From Mytilus edulis (Eukaryota; Mollusca; Bivalvia; Mytilida; Mytilidae), in contig NC_092351.1 in the NCBI RefSeq assembly GCF_963676685.1, positions 37,314,733 to 37,378,732 of the forward strand: a stretch of 64,000 nt of DNA. The letters run 5' to 3'. Within the stretch, counting starts at the first letter, position 1, and each line of letters starts with the position of its first letter. Both the position numbers and the translations under genes were made by a program. A model generated the notes under the pieces. The model had not been told where the DNA came from and searched no databases. It saw only the letters and a list, made by a program, of their open reading frames with translations. Positions 41,265 through 52,057 of this stretch are shown piece by piece.

Positions 41265-41430
41265 AGAGGCAACAGTAGTATACCGCTGTCCGAAACGCAT
41301 TCTTCGATTGAAAAAAAACCCGGGTTACAAACTTAAACAGAGGGAAACGCATTAGATATAAGAGGAGAACAACGACACAACATTAAAATTTAACACACAC
41401 AGAAACGAACTAAGCATTAAACAAAATGCA
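41265..41430 (+). repeat. Interspersed repeat family R5, partial
   Basis: It shares GGCAACAGTAGTATACCGCTG, CAGAGGGAAACGCATTAGAT and ACACACACAGAAACGAACTAA with the fuller R5 copies, then runs into a fragment of the R3 repeat (AGACGAAAC...CTGGCATA) near 41430-41475. Confidence 0.6.
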
Positions 41431-41865
41431 GACGAAACCTGGCATATCAAACTGTAAGTCGGGTATCTTTGATGAGTTTTTTGTTTAATTAATTTAACTA
41501 TAGAATTTTCGTGAGCGTTTGTCTAAAATTGTTTTTGTAATTAGAACATCGGGTGAATTGATTGCAGAACTTTTGTAGACAATGTAGAGCTGATATTTTG
41601 CGTGAACATCTGTGTATTGTTGCTGATCGGATGGTGCGGTATAAATGATTTTTAGTATTTTTTTGTCGTTTAATTGCTTTCTCCATGATATATACCACAC
41701 ACCTTTTTTCCTCATTATATGAAATGGCATTAGTCTACGTTAAAAGTTACAAAAATAGACTTTATAACAATAACACAAATCTTTACCATCCGAGTGTATT
41801 CCGACAGATAGTGGGTTGGCGTTTAACATAAGCTATTTATCATGTTTCTCAATTTTATTAAATTT

Positions 41866-42616
41866 TTAAAGCGATGAAATCAGCCATCCAGCAAAATACG
41901 GACTACCATTGATATCGCTTAAAATTAGACCAGAAGGTGTTTTGGTAGAGTGAGTTCTAACATACACCGTATCTCAAATATTTAAGACAACAACGATGCT
42001 TCCTGTCGAAAATTGACCAGAACACCCATTTTTGACATTGACATGGATTGTTCCTTTGACCTCGGGGAAAGATCATTAGTTAAATGACATAAAATGATCA
42101 ACAAAGAAACTGGCACTAAACAATAAAATGCCAAGTATCCGTGAAATTGGAATCCTGTTATTTTTCCAAGATATGTATTATTTTTTTTCAATATACTTTG
42201 AAATTGAATTATAAAAAGGACTAACCTCGGTTAATAAAAAAATCACTTGGTATTATTTCTGAAATTCGTTCCAAGTTCTTGTCTTGGTTGTCCTTTCTCA
42301 ACAAAGTATTCTCTCCTGGTGTCGATTTTAAGTTGATCTTTGACTTTATTATGAGTTTTCGTAGAACCGAAATGGATTTTTCGTGAATTCCTTGTAATCG
42401 TGCCACCTGAAAAAGTGTAATCTTCAATTTTGTGATTTCATTTTTCTGAGTCTGAACAACCGATTTTAATTCTTCGATCTCGTTGGATTGCTTCACACGA
42501 ACTTTATCTACCTGGTTCAGTCTCTCTTCATACCGATGTAGTTCTAATATGGTGTTTGCACATATGCCAAGAAATGTGGTATAGAGAATTATTATCCCAA
42601 GAAATTTTATGAACAT
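41866..42616 (-). pseudogene. C1q-domain pseudogene E
   Basis: Exon 1 (42616-42226, 391 nt, MFIK start, donor GTTAGT) is still open and encodes the signal peptide and coiled coil. Exon 2 keeps only its C-terminal half. It begins abruptly near 42064 at EVKGTIHVNV and runs to a stop at 41866-41868. The acceptor and the first half of the C1q domain are deleted, so intron sequence joins the domain directly. In addition, the expected NIGDTVYV reads NI-stop-DTVYV. It cannot make a C1q domain. Confidence 0.88.
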
Positions 42617-42729
42617 TGTACTGACGCCGCTCCCAAAATGCACAAACACCTTGAAAAACTTCGTATTATAGATAAACCTACAAACTAGTATTGAGAATTG
42701 ACAAAAGATAAGAATAGACGCCTTTTACC

Positions 42730-43440
42730 ATTATTTATCCTGCAATTGGGTGTCCTACTATACAGATACAGCCCTACAGATATCGCTATGCTGTATCCGT
42801 ATACTATACAGATATCGCGTTGAAGCTCCGCCCACTGCCGGACTGAGTATTGTTTGAACCTGTGTGACCTCAGAATGTGTATTCCAGTTGCATTCCAATG
42901 ACGATGGCAATTGTCGATTTCAAAACTTGATTGTGTATAATTGTGTTACAAAATCAACCATGTCAATTTCAGCATGCATGTTTAGTGAATGTCAATTCTG
43001 AAGCGTAGGACAACTCGTACACTTCTTTTTCAAATTTGACAGTGTTTTGTTATTTGTTTTAACTGTTGAAATTAGTTGTTATGTTAAAATAGATACTTAT
43101 TCAACTTGAGCGGTGTATTATTGCTGACCATTCGAGATTCTTTTTTGCGAACCAGTCTTCAGCGTAATGTTTGATTTTCATATTACTACGCAGGCCTCAA
43201 TGGATTACAAATCGAAAATAAATGCTAAATATGTTAGTTTTTGTGTCTTTCAAAACACAAACAATAAATAGAATTAATTGCAGGATAAAGACAATAACTG
43301 TTTAGTGTCTTTAAATATCAGCTGTATGTGTATTCGGCTCGAAACAGGTGTAGTAGCTCGCTAAAAGCTCGCATACACCTTGTTTCCTAGCCTCGTACAA
43401 ATACAGCTGATATTTAAAGACACTAAACAGTTATTGTCTA
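42730..43440. mobile_element. Composite insertion in the pseudogene E 5' flank, ending in a foldback hairpin
   Basis: Compared with the same flank of gene C (near 47650-47670), about 710 bp are inserted between AGACGCCTTTTA and CTATATAAGACAA. TTATCCTGCAATT (about 42735) and AATTGCAGGATAA (about 43275) are inverted ends of a ~550-bp part. The remaining 43289-43439 is a separate palindrome. It is non-coding. Confidence 0.65.
43289..43439. repeat. Perfect palindromic hairpin (foldback element)
   Basis: AGACAATAACTGTTTAGTGT begins an arm of at least 39 bases whose exact reverse complement ends at 43439 (...AAACAGTTATTGTCT). A ~70-base centre holds AGCTCGCTAAAAGCTCGC. The transcript would form a long hairpin. 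Confidence 0.8.
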
Positions 43441-43969
43441 TATAAGACAACCCAAATAAACTTATACAATTTCGATTGTCTGTAGTCATTTTCACATATT
43501 CTTTTTTCAAAAAGCTACACTTTTTGTTTTAAATGTACAAATAAAGAGTCTTCTTATGAAACTGTCATTGAAGTGATACAACCATGATTCTGGTTAAACT
43601 ATGGACTCGTTTTGACGTGATATCCCCGATTTCAAATTACGATTGAATCGAACATATGTAAGGTCAAATAGGTCGAGCAATATCTTAAAACTATTGGAAT
43701 TTGCTGTATCCATCCAAACACGTGGCATTTCTGATTAAGTGCGGAATAAAAATAGTCTGTCTGGGTACAAGATGATATATTTTCTTGCGTTGACAGGTCA
43801 TTAAAAGATGGCATATTTTGGTATGAATATTGATTCACTCATAGATTTGTATACGAAATAAACATATTTTTTCCTGAAGCAAGTTTTTGACATTGGTTAT
43901 ATTTTTCTCATGTATTTTATGATGATCTGTTACTTAACCCGTAAATAGATTGCTTTTCGATTGATGAAG

Positions 43970-44430
43970 ACAATCTTTCAATCAGTTTAATTGAGGTCTG
44001 GTGCTCTCATGTTTGTAACTGCTAGTAATCATTTGTTAATTTATGTATCTTTGTCATATTGGTTAGTTTATTTTGTTATCTATTCTGACATCAGACTCCT
44101 ATGTCTTTTAAACTGAGATTTACTGAGTGTATTCTTGTGGGTTTGCTTATTCTACATTAGCTGGAGGAATATTGGAGATCTCACTAAACATGTTTAACCC
44201 CGCCACATTTTTGCGCCTGTCACAAGTTAGGAGCCTCTTGCCTTTGTAAGTCTTGTATGTTTTTAAATTTAATTCATTTATGTGTATAGGAGATTAGTGT
44301 AACGTCCATTTTTAATGAACTAATCTAATACACATGTTTGTTTAAGAGTCAGTTAAAGCACTCCTGCGGATGTGGGATTCTCTCGCTGTGTTAAGGACTC
44401 GTTGCTGGCCTACCGTGTTTAAAAAAAGAA
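43970..44430 (+). repeat. Interspersed repeat family R1, longer copy
   Basis: It includes the upstream TCTGACATCAGACTCCTATG and CATGTTTAACCCCGCCACAT region and then GCGCCTGTCACAAGTTAGGA and TGCGGATGTGGGATTCTCTC, extending the family 5' of the 28905 copy. Confidence 0.7.
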
Positions 44431-44614
44431 AAAAGATATGTATACAAAAACATTTTTTTCATATTTATAAAGACTAATTTGACCACAGAACACTTTGCCG
44501 TCAAAAGTTAGAGACTTCGGAAGTTGTTGTTTTATGTCATGTCTTGGTAATGTGTTTCCTTATTTGAAGAACTTTGTAACTTGTTGTTGATTGCAGATCT
44601 TTGCTTGTTGTATG

Positions 44615-45920
44615 TAAATAAAGGCAACAGTAGTATACCGCTGTTCAAAACTCATAAATCCATGAACAAATAACAAAATAGGGATAACAAACTAAAACTG
44701 AGGGAAACGCATTAAATATAAGAGAACAACGACACAACATTAAAATGTATCACACACACACAGAAACAGACTAAGCATTAGACAAAATCCTTTAAGAATA
44801 ACAAATATAACATCAAAGCCAAATACATGAATTTGGGATAGATAAGTACCGTGACACGTCTTATAGTAATGTGAATTCACACTAAAAAATAAGAGAAAAC
44901 AAACGACACAACGGAAACACAACGTTAAAATATAACACACAAAGAAACGAACTATAATATAACAATGGCCATATTCCTGACTTGGTACGGGACATTTTTA
45001 AAGGAAAAAAATGGTGGGTTGAACCTGGTGTTGTGGCATGCCAAACCTCCCTCTTTTATGGTCATGTGAAATATAACATTAAAATGGCAACACAGCATTA
45101 CAGGACTACAATATAAATAAATAGAACACAATTGACAAAGAAACACACGAATAATAGCTAACAAAAGGCAACAATTTAAAAAAAAAAATTAATACGCCAG
45201 AAGTGCATTTTGTCCACACAAGACTCACCAGTGACGTCAAGATACAAAAGTTTGAAAGCCGAAACAAGTACAAAGTTGAACAGCATCGAGGACCAAAAGT
45301 TAAAAAAAACAACAAAAAAGGCCGTGTCAAAAACGGCCAGGGTTTTCTGTTAGGTACCAGAACATCCCTATTATTTAGAACAATTTATACTTTTGCAAAC
45401 AGTACAGTTTATAAAATGCCTATGCAAAAGATGTAAACGATAAAACTGAAGTTTTAGCTAATTACAGGAAACAACTGAAATACATTACATAACCCGACAA
45501 AATGCAACACATCCTAATAAGTTTAAACCTCAACGCCAAGTGACGTCATATTAGAAATTGTAGAAAATGACAAAAATATGGCGTCACATTTGTATTAGTA
45601 AAACAGATCATCAAAAAATGAAAAATGACGTCACATTTGAATGAATAAGATAGACTTAGGATTGATTTAAGATTATATTTGAACCAAATACTGAAATTAC
45701 ACCCAATAACAATGCACATTTCAATACTTATTAATAGCAAACTAAGGTAGCAATTGTATTATATAGCAATGTCCGGTTTGTTTTGAATCTAACTTCAAAC
45801 GTTAGTAAAACATTGTACAGATTAGGTTGAACAAAATCAAATCTAAAAAATGAAGGCGGTGATTAATTTTCTTTACCATAACACATGAATATAATAGAAA
45901 AGACGTCAACACATTTGACA
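44615..45920 (+). repeat. Segmental duplication block S1, copy 2
   Basis: It is the paralog of 36215-37485: an R5 repeat (44620-45185), an R3 hammerhead relic (45188-45365) and the ~550-bp stretch containing TGACGTCA at 45541-45548 and 45626-45633. It runs into the 3' flank of C1q gene C. Confidence 0.7.
45193..45240 (-). ncRNA. Hammerhead ribozyme relic
   Basis: On the minus strand GACGTCACTGGTGAGTCTTG is followed by TGGACAAAATGCACTTCTGG. The layout is kept, but CTGATGA has become CTGGTGA and GAAAC has become AAAAT. The paralog at 36769-36815 is more eroded. Both are expected to be inactive. Confidence 0.5.
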
Positions 45921-46176
45921 AAATGTTCTATTATTGGGGACTGTAAGGTGTCTTATAGATGCTTTTCATTATTTTTTCCCGTTCAATTGACTTCTCAGTC
46001 CCATTATTTTTTTACACACGTCTCCTGTTTCATTTCCATTCAGAAAAGACCCGAGTACATGGCAAAAGCTATGAAAACATACTATATAAGATTATAATAG
46101 AACACAAATCTTTACGAAGCCTATTTCATCGTCAGAGTTTGGGTTCAACATTTAGTACTTTTTCATGTTAAGAACT

Positions 46177-46182
46177 TTTATT
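46177..46182 (-). terminator. Polyadenylation signal of C1q gene C
   Basis: AATAAA on the minus strand lies just 7 nt after the stop codon of gene C, in the position conserved among the copies. Confidence 0.6.
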
Positions 46183-46188
46183 AAACTT

Positions 46189-46643
46189 TCAAAGTGATGC
46201 AATTAACCATCCAGCAAAATACGGACCACCATGAATATTGCTTTGAATGAGACCACTAGGTGTTAAGGTGGAGTGGGTTCTAACATACACTGTGTCTCCA
46301 ATATTTAAGATTACAATGATACTTCCTGTTGAAAATTGGCCAGAACATCCATTTACGACATTCACATGAATCGTTCCCTCTACCTCGTCGTTTTTCATGA
46401 TTTCGAATGTTCCATAATTTCTACAGTTCATTCTCAATGTATATATAAACCCGTATACTCCATATATCGGAGCAGTAAAGGCTCCTGTGAAAGGATTATA
46501 GCTGTTGTGAATGTTGGTCTTCACTAAATCAAATGCTATAGTATGGTGCGGTCCTGGGTTCAGCTCATCGTGACTCATGAGGGCATAAAATGCAACTGTT
46601 CCAATGTCTGGTGCTGAAGTTGGCACGTTGAGAAGTCTTGATG
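46189..46643 (-). CDS. C1q gene C exon 2 (C1q domain)
   Basis: The minus-strand acceptor TTTCAG ends at 46644 and the stop TGA is at 46189-46191. It is 455 nt long. It encodes SRLLNVPTSAPDIGTVAFYA and the complete C1q domain with FTAPIYGVYGF, IMKNDEVEGTIHVNV and GDTVYVRTHSTLTPSG. Confidence 0.92.
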
Positions 46644-47550
46644 CTGAAATACAAAAGGATGAGTGAATCAAATCAAATGAAAGCAAATTATTGAAATTAA
46701 GTTGAAAATTGCAAACGAGAAATCTTTTTCAATAAAATTATGGGTATAAAAAAGAACGAGAGCGACACGTGGTTTACCATTTTCTTACGTTGATTCTCGA
46801 ACTGTGCAAATGATTCTAGCAGGGCTGGTAACATTAAATACCATCCTGATAGTCGTTCAGACATGTAATCTGTTTGTTTGTCTCAGCTCGTTCAGACATG
46901 TAATATGTTTGTTTGTCTCAGCTAAAGTTTTGTGGATTCCAAGGTTTTGTCATGATTATACTTAGGGACATAACACCAGTTAAATGACATTAAAACTATC
47001 GAAACAATACAACTCCAAGTTTTCGTACGTTTGGAATTACTGTTATTTATCTAAGATATATTAGTGAATAATTTTATTCCATATTTATTGACATTACATG
47101 TTCATAAAATCGAAATCAGTACTGACCTCGGTTAATTGAAACTTCGCCTGTCTTTATTTCTGAAATGGGTTCAAAGCTCTTGACTTGACTGTCCTTTCTC
47201 AATAAAAAATTCTCTCTAGGTGTCGATTCTAAGTTGACCTTTGACCTCATGGTGAGTTTTCGTAGAACCGAAATGGATTTATCATGAATTCCTTGTAATC
47301 GTTTGACCTTTGAAAGTGTCATCTTCAATTGTGTTATTTCCTTTTTCTGTGTTATCTTTAATTGTGTTATTTCCTTTTTCTGTGTCTGAACAACTGATTT
47401 TAGGTCCTCGATCTCGTTGGATTGCTTCAGAAGAACAGCCTCAACCAGGGTCAGTCTCTCTTCATACCGACTTTGTTGCAATGTAGCGTCAGCACGTATT
47501 CCAAGAAATGTGGCAAGGTAAACTATTATCCAAAGAATTTTTATGAACAT
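46189..47550 (-). CDS. Secreted coiled-coil C1q-domain protein, gene C (gene-level entry)
   Basis: It joins exon 1 (47550-47127) and exon 2 (46643-46189). The 879 nt encode 292 residues. I chose the MFIK start because it is shared with the paralogs and opens the signal peptide (ILWIIVYLATFLGIRA); an in-frame ATG 33 nt upstream is less likely. The coiled coil (about residues 25-110) carries an extra 11-residue repeat, TQKKEITQLK plus I or M twice. The C1q domain follows (VAFYALMSHDELNPGPHHT to GWLIASL). It is probably extracellular and trimeric. It is the parent-like unit of the duplication that also produced gene D, and no disabling change is seen. Confidence 0.88.
46853..46922. repeat. Two-copy tandem repeat in the gene C intron
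   Basis: CGTTCAGACATGTAAT, then TGTTTGTTTGTCTCAGCT, is repeated twice in a row with one or two differences. It is small and intronic. Confidence 0.65.
47127..47550 (-). CDS. C1q gene C exon 1 (signal peptide and coiled coil)
   Basis: ATG is at 47550 and the minus-strand donor GTCAGT follows 47127. It is 424 nt, exactly 33 nt longer than exon 1 of copies B, D and E, because of a 33-bp tandem duplication at 47320-47385. Confidence 0.88.
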
Positions 47551-47600
47551 TGTACTGATACCGTTTCCAAACTGCACAAACACCTCGAAAGACGTCGTGT

Positions 47601-47608
47601 TATAAATA
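47601..47608 (-). promoter_or_regulatory. TATA-like box upstream of gene C
   Basis: TATTTATA on the minus strand lies ~50 nt upstream of the ATG in a block conserved with genes D (53277-53284) and E (42667-42674), where it reads TATCTATA. Conservation among copies may only reflect recent duplication. Confidence 0.4.
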
Positions 47609-48527
47609 AACCTACACGTTAGTATAGAGATTTGACAAAAGATAAGAATAGACGCCTCTTATCTATATAAGACAAACGAAATGAAATCATACATTACAGT
47701 GACGCTTGTTGTAGTCATTTTCATATTTTTCTTTCTTTATAAGGGAACCCTTTTTGTTTTAATGTACAAATAAAGATTCATCCTATGAAACTGCCAGTGA
47801 TGTGATGCAACAATGAGTTTGCTTAAATTTTGGTTTCGTCCTAATTTACTATCCTCGATTTCAAATTACGATGTATTCTATCACAAGCTAGGTCTGATAG
47901 ATCAAACAAAATCTAAAAGTATTGGCATTTGCTGCACCAATCCATTCACGTGGAATTTAGGAGTGATTGTCTAGATACAGGATGATACATTTTATTGTGT
48001 TGTCAGGTCATTAAAGATGGCATATTTTGGTTAATATTGATTCAGTCATAGGGTCATTGTTCTAATGTACAAATGAAAAGTCTTCTTATAAAACTACCAA
48101 TGAAGCGATGCAACAATGCTTTTGATTTAACTTTTATCTCATACTTTTATTCCATACTTAAACGCATTCATTCACCATCGATTGGTTTCAACAGGTTATG
48201 TACATTTCATCATGTGCATTGTAATGTATATATGAGGCCTTTTGAAAGGGATATTTACCCAAAATTTAAATCAAATAAAAAACAATAACAAAATAACAAC
48301 AATTGAAAATATATTTTTCTTGATAGCAGAGCTTTTTCCCCGTTTCGGGCCGAATCCTTATATCGTTGATATGTCAAGTCAATGCACTACTATTGTCTAT
48401 TTACTTCACTACTGATGATTTTTCTAATACCCGCTACGTTGTTAAATACGTGACTACATAGAAAATACTTTTAAATAAAATTCATCTGTTAAAGACAATA
48501 ATGATAGGACATTCAGTATAATATATT

Positions 48528-48665
48528 AAATAACACATAGGTGAGAGGGTGATAGAGCAGATCGGTACCTATCGAAAAGGTATTGTCAACCTTGGCTTAG
48601 CCGCGGTTGACAATGTTTTCTCGGGTACCGATCTGCGCTATCACCCTCTCAGCTATGTGTTATTT
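48528..48665. repeat. Foldback hairpin element (~61-bp arms)
   Basis: AAATAACACATAG, GAGAGGGTGATAG and CAGATCGGTACC on the left match the reverse complement of the right arm ending at 48665. The centre is CTTGGCTTAGCCGCGG. It lies at the point where the tandem C/D duplication resumes in copy 1 and is missing from copy 2, so it inserted after the duplication or was lost from copy 2. Confidence 0.75.
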
Positions 48666-49109
48666 ATATAATAGTCAATCTGAATACAGGGTGATATATT
48701 ATCACGTTGAAACATTTGACCAACCGTGTCTGTCTAGTACAAATCATGGTATTAAAAAATTTCGTAACATGATATTGTGATGAAAATTTATATAAACTTA
48801 TAAAATTTAAAAAAACATTTTGTGGAAAGTTCACATATAAAGGTTCCGAAGAGACAAATGTAAAACAATTCAAACATATTGTATCAAATGAAAACACCCG
48901 AGCCTGGTATCATAGTATAAGCGGTTATCCACGCACTCTTTTCACAGGGCAATTTTGAATAATTTCAATGTAAGTCTATCACCCTTAAAATAACATATTT
49001 GTAAGATAGGAGTTTTAGGATTTTATTTATTTCAAACACTAATTATTAAACATAATCACGAGTAAAAATAACTAACAATTACCTTCAACCTTTTTATTTT
49101 ATTTCTGAT

Positions 49110-49450
49110 GATGCTCTTAGGTGCTTATCACGGTTGTGTGTTATCTCAAGACAGTATTTTCTGATAGTGCCGACTCTAAGTTGGGTTTTAGGTTTATAAT
49201 GAGTTGTCTTAGAACAAACAGGAAACTATCATGTATACCTTGTTATCTTATCACATTGAAGAGTGTCATCTTCAATTTTATATTTCATTTTCTGATTCAG
49301 AACAATCCTTTTTAGGTCCTTGATTTTGTTGGCGTTCATATCAAGAATTGTTTTGACGTAGGTAAGTCTCTAACTAAGATGATGTTGTTGCAATAAAGTG
49401 GCTGCGCATTTACAAATACAAATGATATTAAGAAGGATAATTCGAAAAAA
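49110..49450 (-). pseudogene. C1q-family exon 1 relic F1
   Basis: The minus strand shows an eroded copy of the signal-peptide/coiled-coil exon. AATLLQQ, a YEERL-like stretch with a stop, IKDLKRIVLNQK and ...RYT then stops can be followed, aligned with NEIEDLKSVVQTQK of the live genes. Frameshifts and stops abolish coding. It sits ~1.5 kb upstream of gene C and is duplicated as relic F2. Confidence 0.7.
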
Positions 49451-50584
49451 ATGTTTGTTTATTTATTGCACTATAATCACATCCAAACTACACCTACGTT
49501 TACTTTTAATCTATGAATTATTGAACTATATACATGAAAGAAATTATCACGATTTGAAGAAAGATATGAATTGACGACTTTTATCATTATATAATACAAA
49601 ATAATTTAAAACCACCACGATGAGAATTACATGTATCTGTTTATATATATATATATATCAATATCATATAATATTCATTCAAAAAGTGACCGACCGCATG
49701 TACATGTATTTGTCTTGAGTCGGCGACTTTGCTAGCGCATGACTTTTATTTCAATCTATGTTAAATGAGTCTTTGATTTTCCTTGTTTCCTTTGCAATTT
49801 TTCAAGACTACTAATGTCGATATATTGATTTCTATTTCAAATAGGTTTCTTTTCCTATTTTTTTTCAAATAGTAAGAATATTTTTATAAATTTGTTTTTA
49901 TGAAATATAACTCTTTGAAGAACAACGCTAAGGACTAAAGCCAGGAAGATTATTTAAGCGAAAGATCATGGGAACATTACAAATTTAAAACACTACATTT
50001 CTATCTTTGACGTTTCAGCAAGTACTGTTTTCTTGTACATTTGTATCATTTCGTCCACTTTCCACAAATTTCTGTTTTCAAATACTTTATGAAATGATTA
50101 ATATGAACCGACAAATATAAATTACAAATACGGGCAAAATACCAAGTCAGGAATATAACAATAGTTATCCTTTCGTTTGATGTGTTTGAGCTTTTGATTT
50201 TGCCATTATATTAGTCCATTGTTTTCCGCGGAGTTTTGTATTTTTGTTTTCTTACTTTTGAGTATTAAGTTTAAGATCAAATTTTGAATATGCAGTTAAA
50301 ATATTAAAAATGATATTGAAATTGGTATGATGTTGGCCATTTGTTTTCTGAAAAATATCTTTCATGCTTGCATATTTGTATAAAATTCAGATTCGTCATT
50401 TTGGTTTGAAATTCCTTACATTTTTGCATATTGAAATGATGTTGAGGGTTCGTTCTTATTTTCGAAAAATGATTTAAATAAATTATTGCAAGTTAATGTG
50501 CCTATCACAAGTTAGGTATTGAATCTTAGTTTTACTGTTAACATTTTTGTTAATTGTTTATTTGTAAAAAGCACTGTTTTGTCC

Positions 50585-50684
50585 ATCTCCGCTAGCCAAG
50601 GATTACTACCCACTCCCCCTCTTCTCCACCCTTGGCGGATTAAGACTGGAAGGCAATGGATCGTAACCCGTGGCTAGCGAAGAT
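50585..50684. repeat. Foldback repeat with CGCTAGCC ends, copy 1
   Basis: ATCTCCGCTAGCCAAGG and CGTGGCTAGCGAAGAT are imperfect inverted ends. The same element is at 55455-55556 within the duplicate. Confidence 0.65.
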
Positions 50685-50794
50685 ATGTTTTGTCTAAATA
50701 CTTAGAAACTTTACTGTGAAATTAAATGGCAAGGGAAATACATTCGATCTGTGTACCATGAACGATTTTTGCAAAGCATACACATGGTGCACAG

Positions 50795-51114
50795 CAGAGT
50801 TCTCACTAAGGATTTTTGAAGGCGAGTCCAAAGACTCGTCATTTTTGTCCATGGTGAGTCCAATAGTAAGAAGAAGATATTTTTTTGCAATATCATTTAT
50901 AGTTTTAGTCTCCCAGACCTTATAGAGCAACAAAATGACATTAAATTCAGGTTAATTTTAAACTTTTGCTATCAAATAATGATATGTGTGTTCAGTTTAT
51001 AAAAAAAATATTTCAATCTTGATGCATCTTTGGACTCACCAGTTTTAAAATTGGTGAGTCCAGACAGATTTTCACGAGTCCAGGACTCATGGACTGGCCT
51101 TAGTGAGAACCCTG
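50795..51114. mobile_element. 320-bp MITE-like element with TTCTCACTAAGG ends and CACAG target duplication
   Basis: The left end CAGAGTTCTCACTAAGG matches the inverted right end CCTTAGTGAGAACCCTG. CACAG lies directly outside both ends (50790-50794 and 51115-51119). The interior has repeated GAGTCC/GGACTC blocks. It is non-coding. Confidence 0.75.
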
Positions 51115-51591
51115 CACAGTATGGACTTGTATTTTGTTAATAGCGCGTTTATAGCGTAATTATCTTCTATAAACTGCATATATATCAATCAAGAAAGATT
51201 GCATTTTATTCACAAAACACACACACATAACCAGCGAAACTAAACTAGATAACACCCTTTTATCTAAGTTGTGACCAACATTCTAATGGCAAAGACGCTT
51301 GTGTGAAAGTACAGTTGATATGCCTGTCCAAAGTCATGTACCTGGACAGTTTTTTCGTATGAAAACTTATTGTTGATGGCTAATCTGTGATTGTTATGTT
51401 ATGGTTAACTTTTTAGAGTCTGGCCATTTACAGTTTGACATTTTGCGTGTATACTTGTCTTTTTCTGTTAACCTGTAAATTTTTGTTATGTATGGCTGTG
51501 TCATTTTGTGTGTATGGCAGTACTTTTCATTTGTTTTCTCGTTGTAATTCTAAGCTAAGATTGACACAAAACAGTATTTGATCTTTAACAT

Positions 51592-51597
51592 TTTATT
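51592..51597 (-). terminator. Polyadenylation signal of C1q copy D
   Basis: AATAAA on the minus strand begins 6 nt beyond the original stop codon, as in the other copies. Confidence 0.55.
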
Positions 51598-51719
51598 AAA
51601 ATTCAAAGCGACGCAATTAACCAACCAGCAAAATACGGACCACCGTTATCGTCGCTTAAAATTCTACCGGTGGGTGTTATGGTAAAGTGGGTTCTAACAT
51701 ACACCGCATCACCAATATT

Positions 51720-52057
51720 TCAGACTACAATGATAGTTCCGGTCGAAAATTGACCAGAACATCCACCGTTTACATTCACATGAATCGTTCCCTCTACCTC
51801 GTTGTTTTTTATAATTTCGAATGTTCCAACCGTGCCACAAGGCATTCTCAAGGTATATATGAATCCGTATACTCCATTGATTGGAGCAGTGAAGGCGCCT
51901 GTAAAATGATTATAACTGTTGTGAATGTTAGTCTTCACTAAATCAAATACTATAGTATGGTGCGGTCCTGGGTTCAACTCATTATGACTCAAAAGGGCAT
52001 AGAATGCAATAGGTTGAACATCTCGTGCTGAAGATAGTACGTTCCCAAGTCTTGATG
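51720..52057 (-). CDS. C1q copy D exon 2, open part before the stop
   Basis: It encodes SRLGNVLSSARDVQPIAFYA and the C1q domain up to GQFSTGTIIVV, then TGA. It is listed separately because a transcript could still be made and translated to this point. Confidence 0.6.

Larger units (their letters stand above)
46170..50692. repeat. Tandem C1q segmental duplication, copy 1 (gene C unit)
   Basis: Gene C, its 5' flank and the stretch 48671-50692 recur as gene D and 53465-55565. Shared landmarks are the GTCAATCTG block, the exon-1 relic, the TA microsatellite and the CTCCGCTAGCC foldback. Copy 1 has ~1 kb of additional sequence (about 47640-48670), including the foldback at 48528. Confidence 0.8.

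Noticed and set aside
41498..41730. Two overlapping minus-strand frames before pseudogene E
   Set aside because: They overlap in different frames, resemble nothing recognisable and lie in 3' flank sequence.
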